A stretch of 64,000 nucleotides of DNA, from NCBI RefSeq assembly GCF_029852145.1, contig NC_079970.1, positions 4,774,001-4,838,000 on the forward strand. Direction: 5' to 3'. The notes under the pieces were generated by a model that worked only from the letters and a program-made list of their open reading frames with translations, was not told the origin of the DNA and searched no databases. How positions within the stretch are numbered: position 1 is the first letter of the stretch; every line of letters starts with the position of its first letter. Position numbers and translations under genes: made by a program. This document shows positions 34,651 to 49,203 of the stretch, piece by piece. Source of the stretch: Microplitis mediator. Taxonomy: Eukaryota; Arthropoda; Insecta; Hymenoptera; Braconidae.

Positions 34651-36090
34651 TATTATTATATATTATGTCTATATGTTTGTAACCTTCCCTCGTCATTTCA
34701 CTGCGTTCATTATATTATCGTTGTTGCATGCTCCAGTGCAGAGCTAAGGAACGACTTGAGGGATCCTCGACAAACAATACAATCAGATTTAATCACATTC
34801 CCCGATTGTGCTCTTCTATTACCAATTTGACATAAATATATTAGTGTATAACTTTTTTAAAACGCTTTGTAAAGATATTTCCTTGTAAAGGATAATGAAA
34901 ATATTTGAATGCTATTTGTATTCATATATTTTTATAATAGTCATACTATTTATAAATTTTTGTATTGAAAATAATAAGAAATAAAAGATAATGATGAAAA
35001 GTTTTTTGAATATAAAAACGCAACTGGAAACTATTGAGAAAATTGAGAAAAATATTCAAACAAGAATTGCAAAATGCATGGGTATATGTATGTGTGGAGG
35101 TTTAACTTTTCGTTATTCTGAAGAAACTGGTAACTGATACGACGTTTCAATCTTCGGCACCTACAGTGTTGGGACTTGCAAGCTGCCACGACGAGCGACT
35201 AATATTCTTGGCGGCAAAACTTTTCAGGAAGCCAAGTATCGGCGCTAACAATAAGAAACCGATGCACACCCGGAAAACGAAGAAGGAAAATTTAAAAAAA
35301 AAAGAAAACGAAACCAGAGTTAAGGTTTAACTGGTTCAGAAGTTTTAGATCGATCGATGTACTATCGAAATCAAAAACTCCTTCAACTTTAATTCTATTA
35401 CGCAACTTTTCATTCCGAGTTATTTTTAATTCATTAAATTTATATCACTCAGAGGGAAAGATATGTATTGACTACTGAGTAAGTAGAGAGCGCATATATT
35501 TGGTCAGGCAAAATTTAGTTTTTATATAATTGGGCTTGAAGTAAAAAGTCGGAGCGTAAATAAAAAGACAGTTACTTATTTTTCAGCGAATCAATTCGTT
35601 ATAAAGTTTTTTTTGTGTACAATGAAAACCGTGACAATGGACATTTTAAACTTTTGAACATTCGGGAAGTTCTAGTGTAAGACGAAAAGAGAGAATATAA
35701 AAAGTTGTGATGTGAAACGACAGTGAAGCATATTCAGGGACAGTTTCAGTGACTCTTACTGTTAAATAACTTGTCCAATAAATATATACGATATAACTTC
35801 CGGTCAAATACTCAGCTCATTTTATATTTACCCAACTTTCCCTTCTCCGGTATCGTATTATTGGCAGAAAACTTGCCAGCCTAATATTTTTTTCTTTTTT
35901 ATAAAACTTTATATTTTTTTTCTTCTCTTTACCGTTTTTTGCTCGCCTGATTTTCAATACACCTCTTTCAGCGGCTCGTGGTGCCGTTCGCGGGCATATC
36001 TCTTGCTAAATGAAATGGATAAATTCCACCGATATTCCCTCATAGTCTCTGATGATAGCACGTCTTAAGATTCGCCGTGCTTTTTCTTCC

Positions 36091-36122
36091 TTTTCTTCTT
36101 CTTCTTCTTCTTCTTCTTCTTT
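36091..36122. repeat. (TTC)n microsatellite
   Basis: About nine CTT units in a pyrimidine tract. Confidence 0.85.
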
Positions 36123-37117
36123 TAAATTCCTTTAAGCGAGTGAGAATTATTGATAATCAATATACTAATATATATAAATTTTAGTTTTTTTTTCCATTTC
36201 GTTTTAAAATAAATCCCATTAATTCTTAAAATATTTTATTTCAAATATTAATTCTGCGATTGCATTGTAAGCAACATTATATATTATCCACTAGTTTAAA
36301 TATTAATTTAAAACCCTAGTTTTACTTCACTTGCACACAGAAACCGTCCGAATCATAAACAAAAACTAACGTAACGGTGTACGTTAAAAAAGTGTTTACT
36401 CATGTGCTAGTTGAAACGTTAATCTCTTTGACTTTTGACCTTTTCATGTTCAAATCCAGAGTAGGAGAAGTTTAAACTTTAAGGTAATAAATGAAAAAAA
36501 AAAATTAAACACTTAAACTGGGCAGTAAATTCTCATTAATCGTAAAGTGATAGCTCATGAATTTAATTAAATAAATATAACTTCTTACGGCATCATATAA
36601 TCTAGATAATTTTTAATTCCCATGATATATTATTCAGAAATCCTTTTTATTGTACTCCTTTGTTAATAAAAAAAAAACGAGTTGACGTATTTATTTAATA
36701 AAAATGCGGTTAGAAGCCTTGGGGTCAAGTGCTTCACAGTAACTGGTTGGCTTGGACAGCCGCCACAAAAACACTAAAGAATTTCTTTATACTTTGTATA
36801 TCCTTTCTTTCAATCTTTTATATATTATCTCTTTTGTATTTTATTTTTTTTATATCCCCGTGTATACGCAGCAACAGCGCAAGTTCTCTAAGAATAAATT
36901 GAATTCTTTATCGATTGAAACCTGTAAGGTAAAATCCTTGTTTGAACTTCTTACCATGCTAACAATTTTCCCCATTCTAATTTAACAATTTATTTGGTAG
37001 TTTTGAGCGTTTAATTTTGTAATGGGTCCCACTTATTTTATTAACTAGTGTGGTCGTAATAAAATAAGGGCCCACACATGTGTAAAACTTTCGGTGTCTT
37101 ACGTACCCGTCCAGCTA

Positions 37118-37648
37118 CACGGAAAGATATTTTCTTTAAAAATTACTATTATATTCACAGCAATCGTGGGATGAATCGCACGACCTCAACATTAGTAGGT
37201 AAGTAAGATAATTTTTAATTTTTTTTCAACAAATTTTACCGTAGTTTACTGTAAATTTCATTCGGTTTTATGTAACTGAAGATCGGAACGTTTTTTGCGG
37301 AACGAAAACGAAAAAAAGTTATGTAATTTGACTGCTTAAGGAGTAGTTCTGGAGATTGGAGGTGGCCTAAAATTTTTGGCTGACATACCAGCATTCATAT
37401 GCGAAACATTTCAGAAATCTAGTCATCCAGCCGATTTTTTACTTTCCAATTTTTTGTTTTCGTTGAGCAAAGAACGTTTCGATCTTCAGGTACATTCGAT
37501 TTTCGGTAAATTTTATGAAGTTTACCACAAAATAAATGAATTTTTTCGGAATTTTTATTTCAAAAATGATAATAAATAAAAGCGCTGCATTATGTCCCAC
37601 GATTACAGTGAATTTACCGGTAATTTTTAATGAAAATTTATTTCCGTG
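37118..37648. mobile_element. TIR element with long imperfect inverted termini
   Basis: The left end starts CACGGAAAGATATTTTC and the reverse complement of the right end starts CACGGAAATAAATTTTC. Similarity continues for about 53 bp, through TTAAAAATTAC and AATCGTGGGA. TA lies on the left and CA on the right. No transposase frame is present. Confidence 0.75.
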
Positions 37649-40600
37649 CATCCTCAGTAATCTCAGGACGAGGATAACCCCGTACTGGACCACGTAGTAG
37701 GGTAGAGATACCGTTTTTGGCCACTTCAGGGCCAGTTTTGGACACTTGAAAAATTTTAATAAAATAATTTGTAAAAGACCCAGTAACATAGTTGATTTTT
37801 GACATATGTTTAGAGATACTTCTATCCCACTATTAAAATGCAAATTTTATTTTACACTTTTTTATTAATTAAAATAAAGGATTAAATGTCCAAAAATGAA
37901 GCAGTAGCCACAAATGGTACCTCTACCCTATTAAAATTAAGAGAGAGATCTTATACCTAACTTATTAAGAAGGTTAATAAGCGACTCCTCAATTAATTGA
38001 ATATTATGTAACAATAAAATAGTTAACCCGACAATAAACAAAACGACTAGCTTACTCCAACAATCTCCAACCTTAACCAGTCCTTCTTTCCACCCTTGCC
38101 ACAAAGCTAGAGATTGGCGGCCGAAACAAAACTCATCGGATGCGATAACAAACCAAAAAAACAAAAATATCTATGTAATAATAAAGGAAGAACAAAGGTT
38201 GTTATTCCAAAGCCGGTCTGCCCATTAACGTTGTAAAAAGTTAACAAATTTTTATGTCTACGCAATGCTGCCTAATTACTAGCTACCGTACTACTCAGCC
38301 TCTGAATAAAATCGCGGTAAAATGGAAAATAAAACAGAATGATAAAAAAAAAGCGAAATAAATAGGATAGAACAGAATAGAGTTAGAGTTAAATAAAATA
38401 AAAAAAGGCAAAGCGAAGAGGTCAAAAGAGCAAAGTACACTAGCAATGAGTCCTCGTTGTCGTGGTGGTAGCAGTAATGGTGATGTAGGTAATTGAAAGA
38501 CGAATGAAGGGATGATAGAAGGAAGAGTATCACGCTGGGAAAATATTCTCTTGGTAATAGTATATTCGAAATAATTCCCAGCCGAGTTATTATTTTATTG
38601 TTTGGCATCGGGTTTCTCAATGTCGTGATTCTTGAATTTAATATTACTCGAGATATGCGAGCTGCGGCTCGATTTATTATTTTTATTGATAACTGTACTT
38701 ACAAAGAAATGAAAAAAAAAAAAAACACCAACACAATAATTGTTTAAATTTGAATACATTGTTTGATACTGGGAGGGTTTTGTTCGGAAAGTAGGTTGAA
38801 TATGTTTTAATAAAATATATAACATTAAATATGTGGTATTCTTGAAGTGTGATTTATCTGGGGTTAAGTTTTACAGTTGGATATTTCAAAGTTATTTTAC
38901 TTAAAAAGTTGTCAAGTTATGTTATGTATAGCTGCATAAAGAATACTTCAATGTGGTATGGGGGCGGCGTAACATGTACATACTTGGGGGCTGTAGTATC
39001 CCGCACCCTATCAGCATAGCTCACGAGTTTAACTTTATCTCTTTGCCCGTTGGCCCACCGACGTCATCTCACGCTCTAGTCTCTAGTCTCTACTCTCTAT
39101 ACCGACATATATGTACTCACCCACACTTGCACACTTGTAGACCACCCGCGGGAATAAGAAATGCGATACGTACTGACTTGCTCCCGCCACTGCTGCTTCC
39201 TTTGTTCTCCAGAGATTCTAAAAGTTTTACTATGACCTGCTGCTGTGCGAGAATACTTTATCAGAATATTTAAGGAAGTACTAAAATATTGCGACTGAAC
39301 AAAAGAAATAATTATATAGATGTCGATTCCTGGTATTTTATCAATAGACAAATGGAAAATAAGTAAATAACTATTTTATAAAATAATTACAAGTCCATTA
39401 TATAATAAATTATCCACTCAGCAGTCAGAAAGAGTGTGTTCGTTGCTAATCCATTGTATCTTTGTCGACAAATCGTAACGTGTCGAGCTGGCCCGTGTTA
39501 CGTGATCTCGTAAAAATGTTAATAGCTGTACGAGTATCTAGTAAACTAGCACTAGCAGTGGTAGTATAAGACACCAAGGCGGTAGATATCGTGTACTGTT
39601 GAATTCGTGGCGACTCTCAACTCATGCGTCTATATATCTATTTGCCAAAGAAGGTGGAGGACTCGGAACAAGTACCCAAGATACGTGGTACCACGTGCGA
39701 CGGATACTGAGACCCGAGACGATGAGATAAGCTTGTACTCTTTTACTCTTATTCTCTCATTCTCTTACGGATTTTCATCTCCTCTTGAGTTTCCTGCTCG
39801 GCTCCCAACTTATTTTCTTCCCGACACATCTCGTGTGCCGCCTCCCGAAATCTACTTTGCTATGACCTTTATTTTTTTTTATTTTTACTCCTATATGATC
39901 TAGGAGTTTCTTAAAAAACTTTTTGCAATATTACTCTTTGTCTTTTTCTTCTTAAAAACTTACATTTTTTTTCATTTCATTTTATTTTCAAGCAGCCTCG
40001 GCACTTTTTATCCCGTCATTCCACACAATTTTATCATCATCTCGTAGGATTTCGGAGGTCATCAACACCCGCCAGATGACATCAATTTCATAGCCACGTG
40101 GGATTTGTCATAAAATTTTTTATTTATTTATTTTATTTTTTTCCAGCCCATAATACTGCGAAAACGAGTTCTCGCAGTTAAGAACCGCGATATATTTTTT
40201 CTCCATTTTTTCAGAGCTCCAAAGAGGCTTTAAGGTTCACTAATTACTTACCCAGTCCTCGCAAATTAAAGTTAACGAGCCAGCTTATTTTTTCTCTTTA
40301 TCATCTATTTATGACTATTTATTTTCTTGCCGAATAGTTTAATGCTCTGAGCGCTGCTTGAATACTAATCATCCCTTTATTTCAACTAATTGATATATCT
40401 ACGGTATCACCAACAAACCTACTAATTAACTTGATGTATATTTATCTCTACAATTGTGAGAAAGGTATCATTGTACATAAAAGTCGAGTGTATTTTATCA
40501 TATATGCGGTCTTTCACATAACAATTTTGTTGCCTAAAGGATTATGGACCCGGTGAAAAGGTATTTATAAGAGAAATGAGCTTGTGGGTTATCTTCAGAT

Positions 40601-41121
40601 GTTGCTGTGACCTCATGCACTTGTCAAGCAGTAAAGTGCGTTGTATCTTTGTGGGAATACTATAAATGTACAAGTACACAACACGTGTGCATATACGTGC
40701 ATAGATGTTGAGAATAAAATGCTGACAAAGAGAAAATAGAGGGCAAAAGGTGTTACATTTATTTAAGTCCACAGCTCCGTTTCTCTGTACTCTTGAGTTT
40801 GCTTTGTATTATTTGAGAGATGATAGTGCACGGACTCAAAAGCTTCTTTATTTATTTATTTAGCATACACTGAATAATACTTTTTATACTTTAAATCTAG
40901 ATGAGGATTCTTGAAAAAATATTTATTATATAATTTTGATTGCTGCCCTCTGAAAATGGATTAGTGAAATTCACTAAGAATCAGTGGATCAGGAGACACG
41001 CACTCAGAAAATTAAATAATAGGAATTACTATCTAATTATGGTATAATTTTTATCATCAATCCGATAGTAGTGAATACCATATAGATGATTGTATAAATC
41101 ATCTAGATTGTAACAATTATT

Positions 41122-41286
41122 ACACCGATTGTACACCGATTTTACTCCGCTTTTACACCGGATACCCCGGTTTAACACCGGTATTTTTAACACCGGTGAA
41201 TTACTCCTCCCACACCGGTGTAATTTTATTTTAACACCGGGCGGAGTTAAAATGAGTCCATTTTTAACACCGCTCTTTTTACAGTG
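41122..41286. mobile_element. Truncated copy of the ACACCGG-rich TIR element, inverted
   Basis: Its right end, CTCTTTTTACAGTG followed by TA, is the reverse complement of the left end of the element at 41360. About 160 bp match that element in inverted orientation, and the other terminus is missing. The short open frames here are repeat-derived. Confidence 0.7.
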
Positions 41287-41359
41287 TAATATAATATCAA
41301 ATTCATATAATAACAAAAATAAATTTGATGCTCTTTTCTCAAGAAATTCATAATCAATA

Positions 41360-41882
41360 CACTGTAAAAAGAGCGGTGTTAAAAATGGATTCATTTTAAC
41401 TCCGCTCGGTGTTAAAATAAAATTACACTGGTGTAGGAGGAGTAATTCACCGGTGTTAAATCGGGGTAACCGGTGTAAAAGCGAAGTAAAATCGGTGTAA
41501 AAGCAGGATAAACTGTGTCCGCTTGGAGTATTAACTTTGAAGATTATAAAACACAAAAAATGTCAGTTCTTTATGCAAATTAATAAAGAATATCATTTAT
41601 TAACAATTATAGTGATCGAGTAAGTAAAAATATTTACAAAGTAAAATATTTTAACACCGGTAAAGAATATCTAAACCGGACACGGCGTTATTTTAACACC
41701 GGTCTAAAATATTTACACCGGTGGCGGCGTTATTTTAATACCGGATAATTTTTTTTTAACACCGGTACAGAATATTTACACCGGTAGCGGCGTTATTTTC
41801 ACACCGCTTTCGGGGGTAAATTTAATACCGATAATTTTAACACCTACACCGCTTGGACTTACCCCGGTGATTTTTTACAGTG
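41360..41882. mobile_element. TIR element, ACACCGG-rich family
   Basis: The left end is CACTGTAAAAAGAGCGGTGT, preceded by TA; the right end is GGTGATTTTTTACAGTG, followed by CA. The interior repeats ACACCGGT and GGTGTTAAAAT many times. It shares both ends with the element at 3530-3912. No protein is encoded. Confidence 0.78.
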
Positions 41883-44663
41883 CATGAGTAAACAAAAGAA
41901 TAGCTTTACTTGAATTAAATGAAAATTATTTTCATCAATTCTACGAATTCTTGAGACAAAATTATATATTCTCGAAAATTATCAAAAATATATGTTTTTG
42001 TATCAAGTAAATATTATTAATAAAAGTATTTTTTTTCTCAGTGTATATTTGAATTAAATATGAATTGGCAAATACTTGAAACTTAATTTTTACAAAATGT
42101 AGGTTAATTATTAATAACTCATTTAATTAATGAAATTATTTGAATATTTGAATCAGCTTTTACATAAAATGTCGCTGAATATTTAATGATAAATCAATCA
42201 CATCAATTATAAGTATAAAATAAATGAATTTAAATTTTATAATTAAATTAACATAAAATGTGTCAATGTGAAAATTCGATAACGAAGAGAATTTTTCAAA
42301 ATTAGATTTAATGGATTTTATCTTGAAAGGGCGAAAATGTGGAAGCACGTGCGATGGATAGATTGAAAAATATAATAAAAATATTCATCGAAATTTTGAG
42401 ATTTGGAAATATGTTTTATTCGATAGTTACGTCGATGATGAATTTTATTACAGTTCTATTGTGAATTTAAGTTTGAGTAACGTAAATCATTTCAATGGAA
42501 TTTATAGTACGTGGGTAAAAGTTATAAAGGCGAGAAACATCGGTCCAAGTCTGACCAACGTTTATTCGGATTCTTAAAAGTTTTAACGGAAGCCGCTTAG
42601 AAAGCAGCCAGTTGGCTAACAGAGAAACTTCTCAACTATTTCTTCAACTATTTCTTTAAATTTTTTATTATTTTTAGTTCGATTCTCTAAAATACTGAAA
42701 TGGACTCTAGCTCTTTTAAAACTTTAAAATAAATACATTTTTCATATAAGACAATAAAATAACTAAAACTCAAGTTTACTTAAGCATTTCACAGAATATT
42801 ATTTTATTCATTTTTCAAGGCTGTTTATAAATAAAAAAATTTTCTACACCAATGTACACGCAAATGCTGCATAAAGTTGATGCCTCTATCTGGTTTTTTT
42901 TTTTTTCTTTTCATGTTTAACTAAATCTTTGACAAGGTTAAATCACGCGATCGAAATAGAAACAACAATTGAGTTGAACTGAAAAAAACGTCGTAAATAT
43001 CTGACTGTAGTATGCAATACTGAAAATTTAGTAGCCACCAAAAATAGATTTCCAAATACTACTTAAACTTATATTTATTTTTGAAAACAGTCTAAAAATA
43101 TAATTACGGTTATGATTCTTTTAAATAAAATAGGAGAAAATAAAACAAATTTCGTAAAAGAAATGAAAAAAAATTTCAAATTAGACAATAATTGATTTTA
43201 TTAATCGACTATAGAGTTTTTGGTTTAATATATTCCGAGGCTGGGGTTGCATACGCCTTCAAAATAAATATTTTACGCAAGGATAAAGTTGTTAGCATGC
43301 TGCTAAAAAAATAAGGGCTGTAGTCACGTACATGACCTGGAAAAAAACCTTAAAATATTTTATCCGACTGAGAAATTTTATTTATTTTTTATTTTTTTAA
43401 CATTCTGCAAAGTAGTGAGCCTGCCTGGAGTTTATTAAAAAAATAACTCACGCGGAAATAACTCTCGCGTACTTAGCGAATCATACCGATCAGATAACTG
43501 GAGTTTCATTTATCTGAGTGAAGAAACGGTAAAATGTGTCATTGAGTGTGATAAATTCAAATCTGAGATGTTTTAATTTTATTGTGTTGGTTTGAGAAGA
43601 GAAAATAATAAAGTCTGTCAGAATGGGTACGACCGATCATTTTGAATAAGCCGAGAGACTTTTGTGAGCTAGAGATAAGAGACAAGGGTGTGAATGTAAA
43701 ATACAAACTTGTCAGCTAAATAGGATGTTAACGGGTGACACTCTTGCCTAGACTCACTTGATGTCGTTTTTCTTATAACCCAAAACATTTATTATTTTAT
43801 CCTTTAAAAATAACACCTGTCGGTTTAACTGTCAATGACAAATGATATAAGCAGCCTCTGATTCTATTTATTTTACAATTATATATTTATTGCATTTGGC
43901 TAAACTATTTTTCATCATCGATTGTCTTTCAATCAAACTATCGGTTCTACGCGGAAAAAAATGAACTATATAAATTGAGAAACGATTAAAAATATAATGA
44001 TACAGTGACGCGTAAATACTATCATTCTCAATAGTGATTCTTTAATTTATAATTAAAATGTGAATGAATATGTGATAAGTATTAAACGGCTGTCCATTTT
44101 CAAAATACAGTAACTGACAAAAATAAAATTTTTGAAGTATGTATTGAATTATTTTCGCAAGACTCCAGTGAAACTAAAATTACTAAGAAATCGATTTTGA
44201 AAAATTTGTCTCTTACTGTGTTTTGAAATTGGGCAGCCATAAAATTTATTGTCTATGCAAAAAAAAAATAATATTTCAACTTTAAAAATCGTAACTGAAA
44301 CTCAAAAAATTTATGACTAGTATAAAATTTATTGTTTGAAATTTAAAAATTCCCTGTACTAACACCCAGGTTCCGGAGTATAATTTCAAAGCGATACTGA
44401 AGTTAGCCGACTTCTGATAATTTTTTGATTTTTTTTAAAAGCGATAAATTATTTTAAAAAAATATTTGAAAAAATTGCACTTATAGTTTTTTTAATTCTC
44501 TACATGTGCGCAATTTTAGTTTTTTTTTTTTTTGTATTGAGTTGTTGAAAAAAAAATCCGGAAATTTTTAATGGTCGGTTTACTTCAGGATCATATTTCA
44601 AACACTAATTTTCAAAGTTTATTTTTTTTATGTAATAAATCGATTTATCTCCATTACGTTATT

Positions 44664-44688
44664 AAAAAAAAAAAAAAAAAAAAAAAAA
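44664..44688 (+). repeat. Poly(A) run of 25
   Basis: An uninterrupted A run. No retroposed gene or LINE 3' end is recognisable immediately upstream, so it is treated as simple sequence. Confidence 0.8.
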
Positions 44689-44955
44689 CAATGATATTGA
44701 TAAAGAAAAAAAATTATCATAGTTATTGAGTCATAGAGCGGCATGGAATATATTTTTTTATTGATAAATAATAAACGAATGAAATGAGAAACGGGAATGT
44801 TACGTTAATAAAAAGAGGAAATAAAAGGGAAATGATGAAATGAGAGCAGTGTGAAATGGAGGAGAAAAGTGGAAAAAAAATATTGAGTAAAAAAAGTGTA
44901 TGGGATTTCTTTTTATTCAGAGAGACAAGTAAAAGGAGGGAAGGAAAAAAAGTTG

Positions 44956-45033
44956 AGGTAGAGATATAGAGTTGGAGGTGGAGGTAGAGGTAGAGATAGA
45001 GGTAGAGGTAGAGGTAGAAGTAGAGGCCGAGGT
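44956..45033. repeat. (GAGGTA)n hexamer array
   Basis: About twelve units of GAGGTA, with GAGATA, GAAGTA and GAGGCC variants. On the minus strand it reads as alternating Leu-Tyr, inside an open frame I regard as spurious. Confidence 0.85.
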
Positions 45034-47810
45034 GAAATAAAATAGGGAAGAAAAAATGTAGGCGATGAGGAGGAAGAAGAACGATAGCGCTCAAGAATAG
45101 AGATGACTCCGCCGGGACTTATGATTGGTTCATTCGATTTGCATCGGAATTGTAATCACGCGACACATGGTCCCGGCAGTTTTATTCCAAACCACTCGTG
45201 ACCCAACTGTACTCCCGTATCTTTAGCTCAGTTTTATTTATTTTTATTCTGCCGAGGGAAAATGAGCAAATAAAAATTCACAAATACTTATGCCTATAGT
45301 ACCTCTGTTGAATACATACGTTTTTTTTATTTTATTTTATAATAAACTCAAATTTTTATGTTATTAAGTGCAAATAAAAAAGTTTAAAATCACCCGTAGT
45401 TCGTGATGATTAAAAAGTTATTGGAAATAAAATTAAAGTGTCAGTCTTTGAGAAGACTTTGGAAAGTGCCAATGCACTGATTGAAAAATCTTGCGCCATT
45501 TTACTGTATATATTTTTATTTATTTATTAATTTCCCTTGCCGTAATATATATTTCATAATATTTATTTTTTTGACAGCTTAAAGTAAAGTAAAGGTTGGA
45601 GAATTTTATTTACTTTACGTGGCCTCGTACAAAGTAAAACATTTGATCAAACGTGAAAAATAAATTTAAAGGCCATAAAATGGTTGGCTGAGCGGCGGCG
45701 GGAAAGGAAAAACATGAAATTGAATTAATATAGTTGGCGTTTGATGGAACGCAGGCGTCGTTATATAACAGGTAGAAATGAACGGAAAACATGAGTTGTG
45801 GTGGACACCAACGAGGTGGTAATGCAATCTCGTCATCCTCGGTCGTCACCGTCACACGTAATAACGATTATTTACGTGAGTTTTGTGCTCGCTGAGTATT
45901 GTATCGATACGAGCAGATATAAATTCCCTTTCTCTCCCATTCCCATGTACACTCCCCCACACATATTAACACACATTTTCACACCTCCACCTACATGATT
46001 TGTTCCTCGAAATAGAGGCTCTCGTTTATCCTCTGATTATTTAATATCATTTTAAAACATAAATCCTGTTTTTTAAATATTTTTTAATTTGTTTTTAAAA
46101 CACATTATTTTAAATATGTAATTATTTATAATCTACTTAGCGGCTAATATCGACAATAATCCGTTAATATTTTACTGTTGCGTGCAAGTTGTTTATTTTA
46201 AACGGGGAATTTTTTTTTTATTGTTCGTTTATATTCGATTTATTAAATTATATATTTTTTTATTAAGTATTTTTTCACGACTATATGAATAAAATGTGAG
46301 TATTACTGTTGCGCTGAAAATCCTCGAGTATTTTCCCCGGGGACATGGAAATTCACTGAGCCGCGTGAAATAACATTCGATTTATTTTGCGCTCAAAAGT
46401 TGTCGGCTTATTTTTCGAATGCAAATAACCAGAATAATCCATATTTTATGCCAAGTAACAATGCCCGTTTATGGACACAGATAGAGAGAGAGAGAGGGAG
46501 AGGAACCTGAGAGATCATCGCTGGTGGATTACGTTCTGTAAAAATACAGTTTTGCTACAGAAATTTTTTTCTCAATTGATTTTCTTAAAAAAAAAAATTA
46601 CCATAGTCTCAATAATGTCAAGAGTTTAAAATTAAATAAAAATTATCGTGTGCGTCTGCTCTGGACAAAATATTTTATAAAAATGGTTGAATTTATTTGA
46701 CTAGTATAAGTAAAATATTTTTGTAATGAAAAATAAAATTGAAAGAGTTTTAAATGAAATAAAAAAAAAATTTCAACGAAAACGTTGGTCCATTTATTTT
46801 TAAATCTGAAATTCAGCGCTGTAATAATAGAGGTCAGAGATACAGTTCCGTTTATTTAGTCAACGAGCCATGGAGTCGCGGTCGTGTTGAAGAAATAAAA
46901 AAGTTTAAACCTACAGTTTAAAAAACCCCTTTCTTTCAACTCTTTACTTATTTCCATAAAGTCAAATTTATTTTTTTTCATGAACTGAAATACAGTAAAT
47001 GAAGAGCTTCTGTAGAGGGAAGAGAGAAGAGAGAGGAGGCTTTTTTCTGTACGGGTGGCAGACGATTTAAATAGTGATAACGAAGCTAGATAAATGCTTT
47101 TGCTGTTCGACGTATAAATTTTTTTTTTTTTTTTTTTTCGTAAACTAACACTGGCAGATGCCTGAAATAACGCAAACGTATTTTCTTTCAATCCAGTTTT
47201 AACGGATTTTCTACTTGGCCGTGACGGTCGTCAAGCTCATCCCGCTTTCATTCAAATGGATTGTGATAATTTTAAAGAGCAAGTTTAATTATAGAAAAAA
47301 AATTCAAAGCTATCGAGAGTTAATAATTAATATCAATAAATTGAAATATTAATTCAAATTAAAATTAACAATTTCATCAGAATTTTACTTTTTAATTTCA
47401 ATTAATTAAGTCAAAGCTAATTAATATCGTGTAAAATATTTCGTTGCAGTTTACAGGCAGAGCAAACAATAATTTTATGTCCCAAAATTTAATTGCGATA
47501 AATAATTAACGACTTTTTAATTGCATATTTTTAAACAATGACTGTAAAATAATAAAAAAAAATATTTATATTTATAAATAAATATATGTAAAAATTGAAT
47601 AATTGTTATTAAATTTGAGTATTTTAGTTTTGAAAAATCTATACTGTCTGTTAAAGTTTGAAAACCCTGGTGTGTAACAAATCTCACGTTACTAGTATCC
47701 ACGTAACTCGTTCATTTTAATTCGACGCCAAAAACTTTTCATTCACGATTCTCACGCCCAACGCAGCGATTTATTTTCTCATACGTGTCGCTCGTATTTT
47801 TTCCTCTTAT

Positions 47811-48162
47811 TTTTTTCAGTTTTGTTTCTGTTTACTAAAACGCATTGATCTGCCTTTTAAAACAATTATTTCTCATTCAAAAACAGTCGATCTCTAGTTT
47901 TATTCTCCATGCAAAGACAGTATTTTTTATCAAAAAATATTCCCAAATTTTTGTCGAAAAAATTCAAAACAGGGAACCAGATTGAGAAACTTGTCAGTAA
48001 ATGTTTTGAATTTTTTCGACAAAAATTTGGGAATATTTTTTGATAAAAAATACTGTCTTTGCATGGAGAATAAAACTAGAGATCGACTGTTTTTGAATGA
48101 GAAATAATTGTTTTAAAAGGCAGATCAATGCGTTATAGTAAACAGAAACAAAACTAAAAAAA
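47811..48162. repeat. Long near-perfect inverted repeat (hairpin), arms 161 bp
   Basis: Bases 47811-47971 pair with 48002-48162 around a 30-base spacer. By eye I find two mismatches (47817 and 47838). The spacer opens with GGGAACC and the complementary GGTTCCC follows the right arm at 48164-48170. It lies inside the large sarcoglycan intron, so the pre-mRNA would contain a long double-stranded stem. No TIR-type terminus of the other families is seen. Confidence 0.9.
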
Positions 48163-49203
48163 AGGTTCCCTAATGTTTAATCCGCAGACGTTAAATCCGC
48201 GACGTTGTAAATCGGTAATGTGTCCTTTTTTCAAAGGTTTTGTCTATGTGTAATCACAATAGTATGTTAACACACCCACGCTTGCAATGTTACTGAAAAA
48301 ATTAAATGAGTAAATAAAGTAAATAAATTATTATAAAGTCGAGGATTTGATGTCCGCAGGCCAACATTCGTGATACCTCTCAATCTAAAGATTTTCAATA
48401 AAAAAAAAAATATTTTTATCATCAGAAGCTCGCATCTGTATTGAGATCCACTGGCTTGCTAATTTCATAACAAATTTTATTGATCTTTCTGTCGATAAAA
48501 TAAAAAAATACCCCATTAAATCACACCAATTTCGTCACTGTAATAGTCGTAGCAAAGTGTAGTAATGCCGTTTTCGTTTTTAAAATGTATTTATATCGTA
48601 TGTTTGCGTGACCAAATATAATTAGATCCCTAAATAAAAACATCGGTGAAATATTTAACCGCACACAGATTTGTGTGGTATATTTCTGAATGGCAACCAG
48701 CAATTCACTGTGCTAATGCAGTAAACGACTGTACTGTAGTACATTGAACGACGCGTGTTCGAGCGACATAAGCGCAGGTCATATAATCGTACGTAATTAA
48801 TTTAACGCAGTGAGAAAGCTGCACGGTCGCAAAGCGACACCTCTAATTGAACCATTAGTAGACACGTCAGTAAAAATTAACCAAATACAGCAAACGATTG
48901 GGAATAAAAATCTCTTAATTCAACCGAGAAAATTAAAGAAAAGAAGATATTTATCATAACTCATGATACATAAATACTTGAATGTTTAATGTAAATATAG
49001 GTTTAATGGTGGCAATAAGTCAAGATGATTTGGACTAAAGCCACCGGAAATGTCAACTGAAAATCTGGAAAGTTGCCTGACGAGAACAAGTGATGGATTT
49101 TTAAAATCCACGTGCATTATACGGTCTACTAACACATCAATTACTTGGGTCATCAATAATACTTACAGAATAATGACTCAATAATAATAATAATCAATGG
49201 ATG

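Noticed and set aside
41029..41556. 175-residue open frame on the minus strand
   Set aside because: It lies across two inverted copies of the ACACCGG-rich element; the low-complexity translation comes from the repeat words.
44723..45094. 123-residue open frame with Leu-Tyr repeats
   Set aside because: It is produced by the (GAGGTA)n array and neighbouring purine-rich DNA; no conserved motif.
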